A DNA stretch of 64,000 bases from Firmicutes bacterium UBA4795 (lineage in GTDB: Bacteria > Bacillota > Desulfotomaculia > Desulfotomaculales > Nap2-2B): positions 14,601 to 78,600 of the forward strand of contig DHGP01000018.1 of the NCBI GenBank assembly GCA_002402825.1, given 5' to 3'. Below the pieces are notes generated by a model. That model saw only the letters and a program-made list of their open reading frames with translations. It did no database searches and was not told the DNA's origin. Positions 27,256 through 36,476 of the stretch are shown here, piece after piece; position 1 is the stretch's first letter; every line of letters begins with the position of its first letter. The position numbers and the translations under genes were made by a program.

Positions 27256-28638
27256 ATAGGTAAAGTATTAGTAATCGGAGCAGGTAAAACAGGTTTGGCG
27301 GTAGCCTGGTTTTTAAACCGCAAAGGCATTGAGGTAGTGCTTACAGATAAACAAAACATTGCCCCAGATAAACTGGCTGCTTTAGAGGTCGTCGGTCGCC
27401 AGACGTCAGACGTCAGGGGGGACGCTGGCGTAAAGGTACATTTTCCTGACTACCCCATAATCAAACCTGGCGATTATTCCCTGGTAGTGGTAAGCCCGGG
27501 AGTGCCGCTGGATATACCTCCGGTAGTTCAGGCTAAAAATTTAAATATTCCGGTTATAAGCGAACTGGAACTGACTTACTGGTACGCTTTAGCTCCTATT
27601 GTGGCTATTACCGGTACTAACGGTAAAACAACCACCACTAGTTTAGTGGGGGAAATTTGTAAAGACGCCGGTTTAAATACCCTGGTGGCCGGTAATATTG
27701 GCCTGCCACTAATAGCAAAAATAGAAAACTATACCACCCATGATCTCGTTGTGGCGGAAGTAAGCAGCTTTCAACTCGAAACAACTGTTTTTTTCCGGCC
27801 CCATGTGGCCGTCATCTTAAATATTTCGTCTGATCACCTGGACCGGCATAAAACTTTAGCTAATTATACCGCTGCCAAAACAAAAATCTTTGAAAATCAA
27901 AAGGCAGGCGATTATACCATTTTGAATTATGATGATCCTTATACCCGAAGTCTGGCGAGTTATTCACCAGGAACAGTTATATTTTTTAGCCGTCGGCGTA
28001 TTTTAGAAAAAGGGGTTTTTACGCAAAATGATTGGATTATCAGTAATCTTACCGGGAAAATAGAGCCCGTTTTACCGGTAAAAGAAATTCAACTGCCCGG
28101 TGCACATAACCTGGAAAACGTCCTGGCCGCTGCGGCCAGCGCCTTGGTTTTAGAAATTGAACCTCTGAAAGTAGCTAAAACTTTACGCCTCTTTAAAGGG
28201 GTAGCTCACCGTCTGGAATTTGTGGCTGAAATTAACGGGGTGCGTTATATAAACGATTCTAAAGGAACCAACCCGGAAGCCAGCATTAAAGCCTTGGAAG
28301 CATTTGCTGCCCCCATTATTTTACTAGCCGGCGGCAAAAACAAAGGGAATGATTTTACTGCTTTAGCGCAAAAGATTAAAGAAAAGGTCCGGGTATTGAT
28401 TACCCTGGGGGAATGTGCCGGTGAACTAGAGAAAGAAACTAAACTGGCCGGGGTAGTTAAGGTAATACGGGCGCATGATCTAAGGCAGGCAGTTTTTTCA
28501 GCCTACCAGCTGGCCCAACCAGGGGAAGTAGTTTTATTATCTCCTGCTTGCGCCAGTTGGGATATGTTTCAAGATTACGTGGAAAGAGGCAACCTATTTC
28601 GAAAAACTGTTCTGGAATTTTCCGCCAAGCAATTATAA
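27256..28638 (+). CDS. murD: UDP-MurNAc-L-Ala-D-Glu ligase MurD
   Basis: Adds D-Glu to the stem peptide. The N-terminal Rossmann loop VLVIGAGKTGLAVAWF is followed by the P-loop AITGTNGKTTTTSL (near 117) and NDSKGTNPEAS. The family start lies just before GKVLVIGAGK, but no ATG, GTG or TTG exists there. The best placed codon is ATA (27256), 10 nt after GGGAGG and after a TAA at 27247. TTG 27295 would delete the nucleotide loop. An in-frame repeat insert (VVGRQTSDVRGD) sits near residue 46. Confidence 0.9.
   Translation: MGKVLVIGAGKTGLAVAWFLNRKGIEVVLTDKQNIAPDKLAALEVVGRQTSDVRGDAGVKVHFPDYPIIKPGDYSLVVVSPGVPLDIPPVVQAKNLNIPVISELELTYWYALAPIVAITGTNGKTTTTSLVGEICKDAGLNTLVAGNIGLPLIAKIENYTTHDLVVAEVSSFQLETTVFFRPHVAVILNISSDHLDRHKTLANYTAAKTKIFENQKAGDYTILNYDDPYTRSLASYSPGTVIFFSRRRILEKGVFTQNDWIISNLTGKIEPVLPVKEIQLPGAHNLENVLAAAASALVLEIEPLKVAKTLRLFKGVAHRLEFVAEINGVRYINDSKGTNPEASIKALEAFAAPIILLAGGKNKGNDFTALAQKIKEKVRVLITLGECAGELEKETKLAGVVKVIRAHDLRQAVFSAYQLAQPGEVVLLSPACASWDMFQDYVERGNLFRKTVLEFSAKQL
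27388..27416. repeat. GACGTC repeat inserted in frame in murD
   Basis: GTCGTCGGTCGCCAGACGTC followed by AGACGTCAG is an inverted copy of the intergenic unit at 27207-27238. It is translated as VVGRQTSDV between the first beta-alpha units of MurD, where homologues have a short loop. Confidence 0.75.
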
Positions 28639-28659
28639 TTTTTTGGAGTCAAGGGTGAG

Positions 28660-29769
28660 ATGAGACATATAAAACAACCATCAGATTTTATTCTTTTTCT
28701 TACCGTGCTTATACTTTTAAGTATAGGAATTGTGATGGTATTTAGCGCCAGTTGTTATTATGCTATGTTTCCTCCTTTTAATAATCCTTACTATTTTTTT
28801 ACCCGCCAGCTAATTTATGCTGGCCTGGGCTTGATTGTCTTGTTTTTTTTCTGGCACTATGATTACCAGCACCTTAAAAAATGGTCTAGTTTTTTATTGA
28901 TTTTAGCCTTTATTCTTTTGACGGCCGTCTTAATTCCCGGCCTTGGGGTGGAAAAACTGGGTGCCCAGCGTTGGTTAAAAATAGGGTCTTTAAGTTTTCA
29001 ACCTTCTGAATTGGCCAAACTTTGTTTGGTAATTTTTATGGCTTACGGCTTATCCCGTTACCCGGAAAAGGTGTTTAATTTTTGGCGGGGAGTTTTTCCT
29101 TACTTGTTAATTTTAGGCCTTGCCGCTGGCTTAATTATGAAGCAGCCTGATTTAGGCACCACCGTGACCCTGGCTGGAACAGTCTTTATTATGCTCTTTG
29201 TGGCGGGAGCAAGGATTAAACACCTGGCGGCCCTGGTCACCTTGGGAATAGGGGCAGTTGCGCTGGCAATATGGCAGGAACCTTACCGGTTGAAACGTTT
29301 TCTTGCTTTTTTGAATCCCGAAAAAGACCCAACCGGCAGCGGTTGGCATATTTTAAATTCCTTGTTATCTTTAGGCTCAGGGGGACTTTTAGGTACCGGC
29401 TTAGGTCAGGGACGACATTCCAAGTTCCTTTATCTGCCCATCAGGGAAGCAGATTTTATTTTTGCGGTAATTGGCGAGGAATTAGGCTTTATTGGCGCTT
29501 GTTTAGTTATTATCTTATTTCTTATTTTTATTTGGCGCGGTTTCAGAATTGCTATTATTTCTCCCGACCCCTTTGGTAGCTTGCTGACCACAGGTATTGT
29601 TGGTGGTATTGCCATCCAGGCAATTATAAACATTGGGGTAGTAACCAGCACCCTGCCTATTACGGGCATTACCCTTCCCTTTATCAGTTTTGGCGGCACC
29701 TCGCTGGTTTTTACGTTGGCCGGGGTAGGAATTTTGCTTAATATTTCCCGGCATACAAGGAGAGTTTAA
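28660..29769 (+). CDS. ftsW: SEDS peptidoglycan glycosyltransferase FtsW/SpoVE
   Basis: Integral membrane glycan polymerase that pairs with the class B PBP. The 369-aa protein has about ten membrane helices. SEDS motifs: QRWLKIGSLSFQPSELAKL near 105, KQPDLGTT near 161, and ITGITLPFISFGGTSL near 332. It sits between murD and murG, as ftsW or spoVE does in this order. With spoVD in the same operon, a sporulation role is also possible. Confidence 0.94.
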   Translation: MRHIKQPSDFILFLTVLILLSIGIVMVFSASCYYAMFPPFNNPYYFFTRQLIYAGLGLIVLFFFWHYDYQHLKKWSSFLLILAFILLTAVLIPGLGVEKLGAQRWLKIGSLSFQPSELAKLCLVIFMAYGLSRYPEKVFNFWRGVFPYLLILGLAAGLIMKQPDLGTTVTLAGTVFIMLFVAGARIKHLAALVTLGIGAVALAIWQEPYRLKRFLAFLNPEKDPTGSGWHILNSLLSLGSGGLLGTGLGQGRHSKFLYLPIREADFIFAVIGEELGFIGACLVIILFLIFIWRGFRIAIISPDPFGSLLTTGIVGGIAIQAIINIGVVTSTLPITGITLPFISFGGTSLVFTLAGVGILLNISRHTRRV

Positions 29770-29774
29770 GTAAA

Positions 29775-30893
29775 TTGAAAACACGATTTATTGTCAGCGG
29801 CGCCGGCACAGGGGGTCATATTTACCCTGCCCTGGCCATAGCTAAAGGCTTAAAAGAAAAATATCCGGGTTCAGAGATTCTCTTTGTGGGGGGTAGTTAC
29901 GGCCTGGAAGGCAAGCTGGTTCCTCAAGCCGGTTTTCAATTAAAAATTATTTCCGCCGCAGGTTTTAAACGTAAATTTACGCTGCAGAATTTAACTATCC
30001 TGGGAAAAGCAATTATATCACTTAGTAAGGCCTGGCAAATTATTCGCCACTTTCGACCCCAGGTGGTAGTGGGTACGGGGGGCTATGTATGTGGTCCGGT
30101 AGTTTTAGCCGCAGTGTTATGTGGTATTCCCACCCTTATCCACGAACAAAATGCCTATCCCGGCTTAACCAGCCGCATATTAGCTTATTTTGCCCGGGGA
30201 ATTGCCGTAACTTTTGCGGATTCAAAAAAATATTTTCCCCGTACCAAATGGCTTGAGGTAACCGGTTTACCCGTCCGCTCAGAATTGGTAAATATGCAAA
30301 TCCAACCGGAAGAGGCGCGCCAGCGGTTAGGCCTGCCCGTAAAAAAACGGTTGATTTTATCCTTTGGAGGAAGTCAGGGGGCCCAAAGTATTAACCGGGC
30401 CATGTTGCAATTGTTAAAGATTTTTCAAGCCAATAAAGAAGAGTATTTTTTACACGTTACGGGTCCCGATCAATACAAAGATTTTATAAATCAAGCCCGA
30501 CGTTTAGGATTAAAAATGACGAATAATGGTAATATTACCATTGTACCTTATCTTAATGAAATGCCCCTGGCCATGAAGGCAGCGGATTTAGCTGTTTGCC
30601 GGGCTGGTGCGTCAACCCTGGCTGAATTAACAGCGGCAGGTTTACCGGCTATTTTAATCCCCTATCCTTACGCCACAGGTAACCACCAGGAGTACAACGC
30701 CCGTTCAATAGTTAATCAGGGAGCCGCATTTTTAGTCCGGGAACAAGAATTAAGCGGAGCAAAGCTGGCTGAAATAATAAGGATGCTTTTTAATTCCCCA
30801 GATATTCTTAGCTCCATGGCCTGGAGCAGTAAAAAAATTGGTCGGCCTCAAGCCTTGGCTGATATTCTAGAAATGATTGCGACCTTTATTTAA
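29775..30893 (+). CDS. murG: lipid II synthase MurG
   Basis: Peripheral glycosyltransferase that adds GlcNAc to lipid I. GAGTGGHIYPALAIA opens the protein (residues 8-22), with HEQNAYPGLTSR near 123, SFGGSQGAQSIN near 196, and the donor-binding CRAGASTLAELTAAGLPAIL near 277. Length is 372 aa. The TTG start lies 5 nt behind the ftsW stop, preceded by AAGGAG in the ftsW end. Confidence 0.95.
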   Translation: MKTRFIVSGAGTGGHIYPALAIAKGLKEKYPGSEILFVGGSYGLEGKLVPQAGFQLKIISAAGFKRKFTLQNLTILGKAIISLSKAWQIIRHFRPQVVVGTGGYVCGPVVLAAVLCGIPTLIHEQNAYPGLTSRILAYFARGIAVTFADSKKYFPRTKWLEVTGLPVRSELVNMQIQPEEARQRLGLPVKKRLILSFGGSQGAQSINRAMLQLLKIFQANKEEYFLHVTGPDQYKDFINQARRLGLKMTNNGNITIVPYLNEMPLAMKAADLAVCRAGASTLAELTAAGLPAILIPYPYATGNHQEYNARSIVNQGAAFLVREQELSGAKLAEIIRMLFNSPDILSSMAWSSKKIGRPQALADILEMIATFI

Positions 30894-30997
30894 TTATTTA
30901 ATGGACAAGCTCATAATATTACCATTTTAACTTTATTAACACCTGGTTTGAAAAAAACATAAGATATAGAGGTTAAAACAAAAGGAGAGGAAAAATA

Positions 30998-32404
30998 TTG
31001 CCGGCAAAATTTGAACCCCTCAGACACGGCAAGAATCTGGTGCACTTTATTGGTATTGGGGGCACTGGAATGAGCGGCTTGGCTAAAATCTTACTGGAGT
31101 TGGGCTTTTCAGTATCCGGCTCAGATTTAGTAGCCACTCCGGTTACCAAGCGGCTGGAAACTCTAGGCGCTACTTGCTACATTGGGCATGAGGCTAAAAA
31201 TGTAACTAACCCAAGTCTAGTGGTAGTATCATCAGCCATTAAGCCTGATAATCCAGAGCTCAAAACGGCGCAAAAAAGGATGCTCCCGGTGATCCACCGC
31301 AGTGAATTACTGGCCTACCTGATGGAAAAACAAAAAGGTATTGCCGTTGCCGGTACGCACGGTAAGACCACCACCACTTCTATGTTAGCTCTGGTTTTGG
31401 AGAAAAATGGCCTTGATCCTACCGTGGTGGTAGGAGGAGAATTAAGCGACCTTGGAAGCAACGCCAAATTAGGGCAAGGTGAATACTTAGTTACCGAAGC
31501 TGATGAAAGCGATGGTTCTTTCTTAAAACTAAAGCCTGTCGCTTCCATAATTACCAATATTGAAGATGATCATCTTGATTATTACGGAAATATAAGCAAA
31601 ATAAAGGATGGTTTTAGCAAATTTATCTCCCGCACTACAGATACTGCATTTGTATGTCTAGATGATCCCCAGATAATTGAAGTTATAAATAACTGTAAGC
31701 TTCCTTTAGTTACATACGCCATTAATAATCAAAGGGCTGATTATGTCTTGAAAAACGTTCACTTGAACCCTAAAGGTTCGCGGGGAGAGGTTTTTTACCA
31801 CGGTCATTTGATGGGTTTACTTGAACTGGCTATTCCCGGACAACATAATCTGCTAAATGCTTTAGCCGCCCTGGCCGCAGCACGTTGGGTTGGCCTTGAT
31901 TTTGAACGAGTCGCCCTAGCCTTGCGCCATTTTTTGGGGGTAGGACGGCGCTTTCAGTTGCTTGGCGAGGTAAGGGGAATAAAAGTAGTGGATGATTATG
32001 CACATCATCCCAGTGAAATTAAAGCAACTCTGCAGGCTGCCAGGCAAATAAAGCCCCAAAGAATAATCAGCGTATTTCAACCTCACCGTTACACCCGAAC
32101 CTTGTTCCTGAGTGAACATTTTGGTTCTGCTTTTAAGCAAAGCGATTTAGTTATTGTAAGTGAAATTTACAGTGCGGGTGAAGCCTGTTTAAACGGGGTA
32201 AACGCCCAGTTAATTGTTAAAGCTATTTTACGGCAAGGCAATAAAGAAGTAAAATATATCGCGGACAAGAAAGAAATTGTCCCTTATTTAGCCGGGGTGA
32301 TTAGACCAGGAGATTTGGTGATAACCATCGGCGCCGGCGATATCTGGACTGTTGGCGAGGCCTTGGTAAAAAAATTAGGAGAGAAGCAACATGAACGCAA
32401 GTAA
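30998..32404 (+). CDS. murC: UDP-MurNAc-L-Ala ligase MurC
   Basis: Adds the first stem residue. HFIGIGGTGMSGLAKILLEL (residues 16-35) is the UDP-MurNAc-binding loop. The P-loop is AVAGTHGKTTTTSML near 117, followed by EADESDGSF and DDYAHHPSEIKA. The 468-aa length is normal. It starts with TTG behind AAAGGAGAGG, and its end overlaps murB by 14 nt. The 104-nt gap before it may carry a secondary promoter. Confidence 0.95.
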   Translation: MPAKFEPLRHGKNLVHFIGIGGTGMSGLAKILLELGFSVSGSDLVATPVTKRLETLGATCYIGHEAKNVTNPSLVVVSSAIKPDNPELKTAQKRMLPVIHRSELLAYLMEKQKGIAVAGTHGKTTTTSMLALVLEKNGLDPTVVVGGELSDLGSNAKLGQGEYLVTEADESDGSFLKLKPVASIITNIEDDHLDYYGNISKIKDGFSKFISRTTDTAFVCLDDPQIIEVINNCKLPLVTYAINNQRADYVLKNVHLNPKGSRGEVFYHGHLMGLLELAIPGQHNLLNALAALAAARWVGLDFERVALALRHFLGVGRRFQLLGEVRGIKVVDDYAHHPSEIKATLQAARQIKPQRIISVFQPHRYTRTLFLSEHFGSAFKQSDLVIVSEIYSAGEACLNGVNAQLIVKAILRQGNKEVKYIADKKEIVPYLAGVIRPGDLVITIGAGDIWTVGEALVKKLGEKQHERK

Positions 32405-33359
32405 AAGCACAAGTGCAAGTAGGGACGGTTCTTCTTGCTTGCCTAATCGGGAGTTTAAAGCTGTCTATAAAGAATTAAAGCAGCTTTTGCCTGACCAGGT
32501 GCGCATACAAGAGCCAATGTCCCAACATACTACTTTTCGTATTGGCGGACCGGCGGATATTTTAGTTGAGCCCCGCACAATAGCTGCTTTAAGGGAAACA
32601 ATTTCTTACGCTAAAGTCAAAAATATCCCTGTCTTTGTTATGGGGGCCGGTTCCAACTTACTGATCCGTGACGGTGGAATCAGGGGCATGGTAGTAAAAA
32701 TAGGTCGTCACCTGGCCAGGATTAAAATAGATGGCGTTGTGGTTATGGCAGAAGCAGGAGCAACCCTGTCACACTTAGCCCTGACTTGCTGTCAAGCCAG
32801 CCTGGCCGGTTTTGAGTTTGCCGTCGGCATCCCTGGAACAGTGGGGGGTGCAGTCGTAATGAACGCTGGGGCAGAAGGTCGCGCCATGAGTGATGTAGTG
32901 CAGGAAGTTCTGGTTCTTAACCAGAAAGGTTGTTTTGATCGGCTGAAAAAAGAGGATTTGGGATTTGGCTACCGGAGCAGTAATTTATTAGATCACAATC
33001 AGATAGTGGTAGAAGTAGTTTGCCAGGGAACACCTGATCAAAAGGAACGTATTCAGGAAAGGCAAAAAAAACATCTCCACCACCGGCAGAATACCCAACC
33101 GCTTATGTACCCTAACGCCGGCAGTGTTTTTAAAAATCCTCCTGGTTTTACCGCCGGATACCTAATTGAACAGGCAGGAGCAAAGGGACGGCAAATTGGA
33201 GCAGCTAAAGTATCGTTAAAGCACGCTAATTTTATTATTAACTTAGGTATGGCACGGGCCAAAGAGGTGCAAGATCTTATATCCCAGGTTCAAGAAATGG
33301 TGAAGCAACGCTTTGGCATCCAATTGGCCTTAGAGATTCAAATAGTCGGAGAGGATTAA
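32391..33359 (+). CDS. murB: UDP-N-acetylenolpyruvoylglucosamine reductase MurB
   Basis: FAD enzyme that completes UDP-MurNAc. It shows HTTFRIGGPADI near 45, GAGSNLLIRDGG near 86, GIPGTVGGAVVMNAGA near 146, GYRSSNLL near 194, and SVFKNPPG near 243. Length is 322 aa. The first ~20 residues (STSASRDGSSCLPNRE) are low-complexity and are encoded by a hairpin-forming repeat-like segment (32415-32438). Confidence 0.94.
   Translation: MNASKSTSASRDGSSCLPNREFKAVYKELKQLLPDQVRIQEPMSQHTTFRIGGPADILVEPRTIAALRETISYAKVKNIPVFVMGAGSNLLIRDGGIRGMVVKIGRHLARIKIDGVVVMAEAGATLSHLALTCCQASLAGFEFAVGIPGTVGGAVVMNAGAEGRAMSDVVQEVLVLNQKGCFDRLKKEDLGFGYRSSNLLDHNQIVVEVVCQGTPDQKERIQERQKKHLHHRQNTQPLMYPNAGSVFKNPPGFTAGYLIEQAGAKGRQIGAAKVSLKHANFIINLGMARAKEVQDLISQVQEMVKQRFGIQLALEIQIVGED
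32415..32438. repeat. hairpin repeat in the 5' end of murB
   Basis: GCAAG (32415-32419) pairs with CTTGC (32434-32438) around a loop that contains GGGACGGTTC, the same core as the hairpin after sucD (5639-5648). It is read in frame as part of a non-conserved N-terminal extension. Confidence 0.4.
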
Positions 33360-33360
33360 A

Positions 33361-33489
33361 AACAACCTAGTTAAGAGGTAAGAGGTGAGCGGTTAGAAGT
33401 GAGAATTTCATATCTCATTTTTCAGTTAAGAATTTTAATTCCCACTTCTGACTTCTTACATCCCACTTCTCAGTTAAGAGGTGAAAAAA
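33361..33489. repeat. purine-rich repeats between murB and murA
   Basis: The gap holds GTTAAGAGGT at 33371 and 33474, plus inversely related TTAGAAGTGAGAA and CCCACTTCTGAC units. The last GTTAAGAGGTG provides the murA ribosome site. No gene is present. Confidence 0.5.
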
Positions 33490-34737
33490 ATGGCCAAGTT
33501 TATAATTACCGGTGGTAACCGCCTAAAAGGAACTATAACCGTAAACGGCAGTAAAAATGCTACCTTGCCTATATTAGCTGCCAGCATTCTAGCCGCTGGT
33601 GAATGTATTATTCACGAAGTGCCGTATCTGCAGGACATTACTACCATGAGCAATGTGCTGGAAACTCTGGGAGCAAAAGTCAAACGGGAAGGAACTACTT
33701 TAATTATAAATACCCGTGATATTTATAGTTGGGAAGTAGGAGAAAATTTAATGCGCCAAATGCGGGCTTCTAACTTGGTCTTAGGCCCTTTATTGGGACG
33801 CTTTAAGCAGGTAAAAATTTCTTACCCTGGTGGCTGTAATATTGGTTCCCGGCCCATGAACTTACATCTAAAAGGCTTAAGGGCCTTAGGGGCCGACATA
33901 AACGAAAGATACGGCTATATTAACGTAAAGGCCAAAGACTTAAAGGGAACCGAAATACACCTGGATGTACCAAGTGTCGGGGCTACCGAAAATATTCTGA
34001 TGGCGGCGGTAATGGCTAAAGGAGTAACTATAATTAGAAACGCCGCCAGGGAACCAGAAATAGTTGATTTACAGAATTTTCTTAACTACCTGGGGGCAAA
34101 AATCAGAGGGGCCGGAACAAGTTTAATTAAAGTTGAAGGGACTACCTCCCTGCATGAGGCCGAACATACCGTTATTCCCGACCGTATTGAGGCAGGTACA
34201 TATTTAATTGGGACGGCAATTACCGGCGGAGACGTTACGGTAACCAACGTTATTCCGGAACATCTGGAATCACTACTGGCCAAGTTAAAAGAGATAGGGG
34301 TTAAGGTGGAGGTTAAAGATGAGGCCATAAACATAAGCTCAACTGGTTGCTTTAAAGCTACCAACATTAAAACAATGCCTTACCCTGGTTTTCACACGGA
34401 TTTGCAACCCCAAATGATGGCCTTGCTGACCCTGGCCCAGGGAACTAGTGTAATTACCGAAACAATCTTTGAAAACCGCTACCAGCACGTTAGTGAGTTA
34501 AGACGCTTGGGGGCTGAAATTACCGTAGAAGGGCAAACCGCCATCATTAAAGGAGTAAAAAAATTAAGCGGGGCATCTGTAGAAGCAACTGACTTAAGGG
34601 CTGGGGCAGCCTTATTATTGGCTGCCTTGGCCGCGGAAAACAGTACGGTCATTGAAGGGGTGGAACACATTGACCGTGGTTATGAACAAATGGAGAATAA
34701 ATACAATACTTTAGGAGCTAACATTATACGTGTTTAA
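33490..34737 (+). CDS. murA: UDP-N-acetylglucosamine 1-carboxyvinyltransferase MurA
   Basis: First committed step of peptidoglycan synthesis. NGSKNATLPILAASIL near 18-33, the catalytic Cys in SYPGGCNIGSRPMNLHLKGL (fosfomycin target) near 113, and RIEAGTYLIGTAITGG near 227 are seen. The enzyme is 415 aa from ATG 33490, which has AGAGGTG at good spacing. An upstream in-frame GTG (33481) overlaps that site and is less likely. Confidence 0.95.
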   Translation: MAKFIITGGNRLKGTITVNGSKNATLPILAASILAAGECIIHEVPYLQDITTMSNVLETLGAKVKREGTTLIINTRDIYSWEVGENLMRQMRASNLVLGPLLGRFKQVKISYPGGCNIGSRPMNLHLKGLRALGADINERYGYINVKAKDLKGTEIHLDVPSVGATENILMAAVMAKGVTIIRNAAREPEIVDLQNFLNYLGAKIRGAGTSLIKVEGTTSLHEAEHTVIPDRIEAGTYLIGTAITGGDVTVTNVIPEHLESLLAKLKEIGVKVEVKDEAINISSTGCFKATNIKTMPYPGFHTDLQPQMMALLTLAQGTSVITETIFENRYQHVSELRRLGAEITVEGQTAIIKGVKKLSGASVEATDLRAGAALLLAALAAENSTVIEGVEHIDRGYEQMENKYNTLGANIIRV

Positions 34738-34847
34738 AGTTAAAATTTTTTTAACCTTATCTGGGACAAGTATTGTTTTGCTTTATTTTTTAAAAAATAT
34801 ATGATATAAGTTGCTTATGGATAAAACTTGATTTAAATACCGGATGA

Positions 34848-35708
34848 ATGAGGTTTTCAAGGAACAAACAACTAAAAAAATTTAAGTTAAACGCGGGAGA
34901 AAGCATATTTTTTATTTTCCTGGTTATTCTGGCGGCTTATATTTTCTGGCGGTCATCTTTATTTGAAGTTAAGGAAATTTTTGTCCAGGGCAACCATTCT
35001 TTAACCACCACCGAGATTGTAGCTTTATCCCGGATTAATGAGGGGACAAATATTTTTAAAGTTAATTTATCCCAGGCAGGCGAAAGAATTAAGGCTCTGC
35101 CGTTGGTTAAAGAAGTGCATTTAACCCGTAAATTTCCTTCCCAAATAATTATAGAAATAAAAGAACGCTACCCGGTGGCCTTGGTCCCGGTAAAGGGTGG
35201 TTTTGCAGAAGTAGATAGAGAAGGGGTATATTTAAGGCCAGGTAAAATAAGCTCTTCAGGACTGCCGGTAATAATGGTAACCAAAGAAAAAGCATCTAAT
35301 GGTAGGTCAATCAGCGGCACAGGCCAAGGGCAGGCTTCGGGAAGGCAGGATGCCTACCCTACAAGCCTACCTTCCCTTCAGCCTGTGGTTGACAGTAAAC
35401 CGGCCCAAGCTCTTAAACCAGGGCAGGTTTTTGACTTTCCCGGGTTAAAAATTGCTTTAAAAGTAATTAATGCCTTGCCCCGCGAATTAATAACCAGTCT
35501 TTCCGAAGTTTACGTGGACAAACAAGGACAAATATTCCTTTACCACTTAAGCGGGGTAGAATGTCGCTTGGGTCAACCGGTAAATATAACTAAGAAGGGG
35601 ATAATCCTTAACCAACTTTTTAGCCAGCTTAAAAACACGCGCCAGTTTGAATATATTGATATTTCCCTTGCCGGTTCACCGGTGGTAAAATATAAGGATG
35701 GTAAATAA
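34848..35708 (+). CDS. ftsQ: cell division protein FtsQ/DivIB with repeat insert
   Basis: Divisome protein with a basic head, one membrane helix (about 19-38) and a POTRA domain starting LFEVKEIFVQGNHSLTTTEI (residues ~43-62). The beta domain then carries an insert of about 35 residues (~149-183) encoded by an imperfect palindrome that includes QASGRQDAYPT. The normal sequence resumes with GQVFDFPGLKIALKVINALP. Length is 286 aa. Its end overlaps the first DUF881 gene by 11 nt. Confidence 0.92.
   Translation: MRFSRNKQLKKFKLNAGESIFFIFLVILAAYIFWRSSLFEVKEIFVQGNHSLTTTEIVALSRINEGTNIFKVNLSQAGERIKALPLVKEVHLTRKFPSQIIIEIKERYPVALVPVKGGFAEVDREGVYLRPGKISSSGLPVIMVTKEKASNGRSISGTGQGQASGRQDAYPTSLPSLQPVVDSKPAQALKPGQVFDFPGLKIALKVINALPRELITSLSEVYVDKQGQIFLYHLSGVECRLGQPVNITKKGIILNQLFSQLKNTRQFEYIDISLAGSPVVKYKDGK
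35331..35362 (+). repeat. in-frame palindromic element B1 in ftsQ
   Basis: Starts CAGGCTTCGGGAAGGCAGGA and ends TGCCTACCCTAC; AGGCA-GGA-TGCCT is the central hairpin. It lies in a larger imperfect palindrome with outer arms GTCAA/TTGAC and ACAGGC/GCCTGT (about 35307-35393). It encodes QASGRQDAYPT. Confidence 0.9.
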
Positions 35709-36417
35709 AGCTATATTTAAAAATAAAAGTATTTACTTTATAATGGCTTTTATTGCGCTAAGCCTGGGTTTTATTTTTGCTTTGCAGTTTCGCACTAATA
35801 CCATGGTTAAACAAAGTCCTCCCTTACAGCAAACACAAGAATTGGCGGCGCGTTTAAAAACTGCCCGGGAGGAAAATGAGGCTTTGCAAAACCGGGTGGA
35901 TAAATTACGCCGGCAATTAGACCAGGTTACCGATAGCTTTTACTTAACCACCCTGCACCAAGAATTAAGCAAAACCCGTATTGCGGCTGGAATGACGGAA
36001 TTAACCGGTCCTGGAATAGAAGTTACTCTTAGTGACAGTAATAAAAAAATTCAGCCTGGTGAAAATCCCAATCTTTATGTCTTGCACGATGAAGATATTT
36101 TAAAGGTTATTAATGAATTAAAGGCGGCCGGCGCAGAAGCTATAGCCCTTAATGGTCAGCGTCTTTTAGCCACCAGTGAGATTCGCTGTCTTGGTCCCAC
36201 CGTGCTTACTAATAAAAATCAGCGGCTTACTCCTCCCTTTGTAATTACGGCCATTGGTAATCCTGGTAATTTGGTTAACGCTTTGCAAATGCGCGGGGGA
36301 ATAGTGGATCAGCTTCGTTTCTGGGAAATTCAAGTAACGATTAAGTCTATGCCCAATATTATTATACCAGCTTATACCGGCCAGTTGCGCTTTGATTACG
36401 CCAAACCGGTAAGTTAA
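35698..36417 (+). CDS. DUF881 family protein (YlxW-like), first copy
   Basis: One N-terminal membrane helix (about 12-30), then a coiled coil (about 45-80) and a DUF881 domain with GPGIEVTLSDS, YVLHDEDILKVINELKAAGA, EAIALNGQRLLATSEIRC. The 239-aa protein is probably a membrane-anchored division or wall accessory factor, as for B. subtilis ylxW/ylxX beside sbp. The exact function is unknown. Confidence 0.88.
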   Translation: MVNKAIFKNKSIYFIMAFIALSLGFIFALQFRTNTMVKQSPPLQQTQELAARLKTAREENEALQNRVDKLRRQLDQVTDSFYLTTLHQELSKTRIAAGMTELTGPGIEVTLSDSNKKIQPGENPNLYVLHDEDILKVINELKAAGAEAIALNGQRLLATSEIRCLGPTVLTNKNQRLTPPFVITAIGNPGNLVNALQMRGGIVDQLRFWEIQVTIKSMPNIIIPAYTGQLRFDYAKPVS

Positions 36418-36476
36418 CCGACGATTTTCGAATAACGAATTATAAATGGTAAAAAAACTGAAAAGGTGGGAATAAT

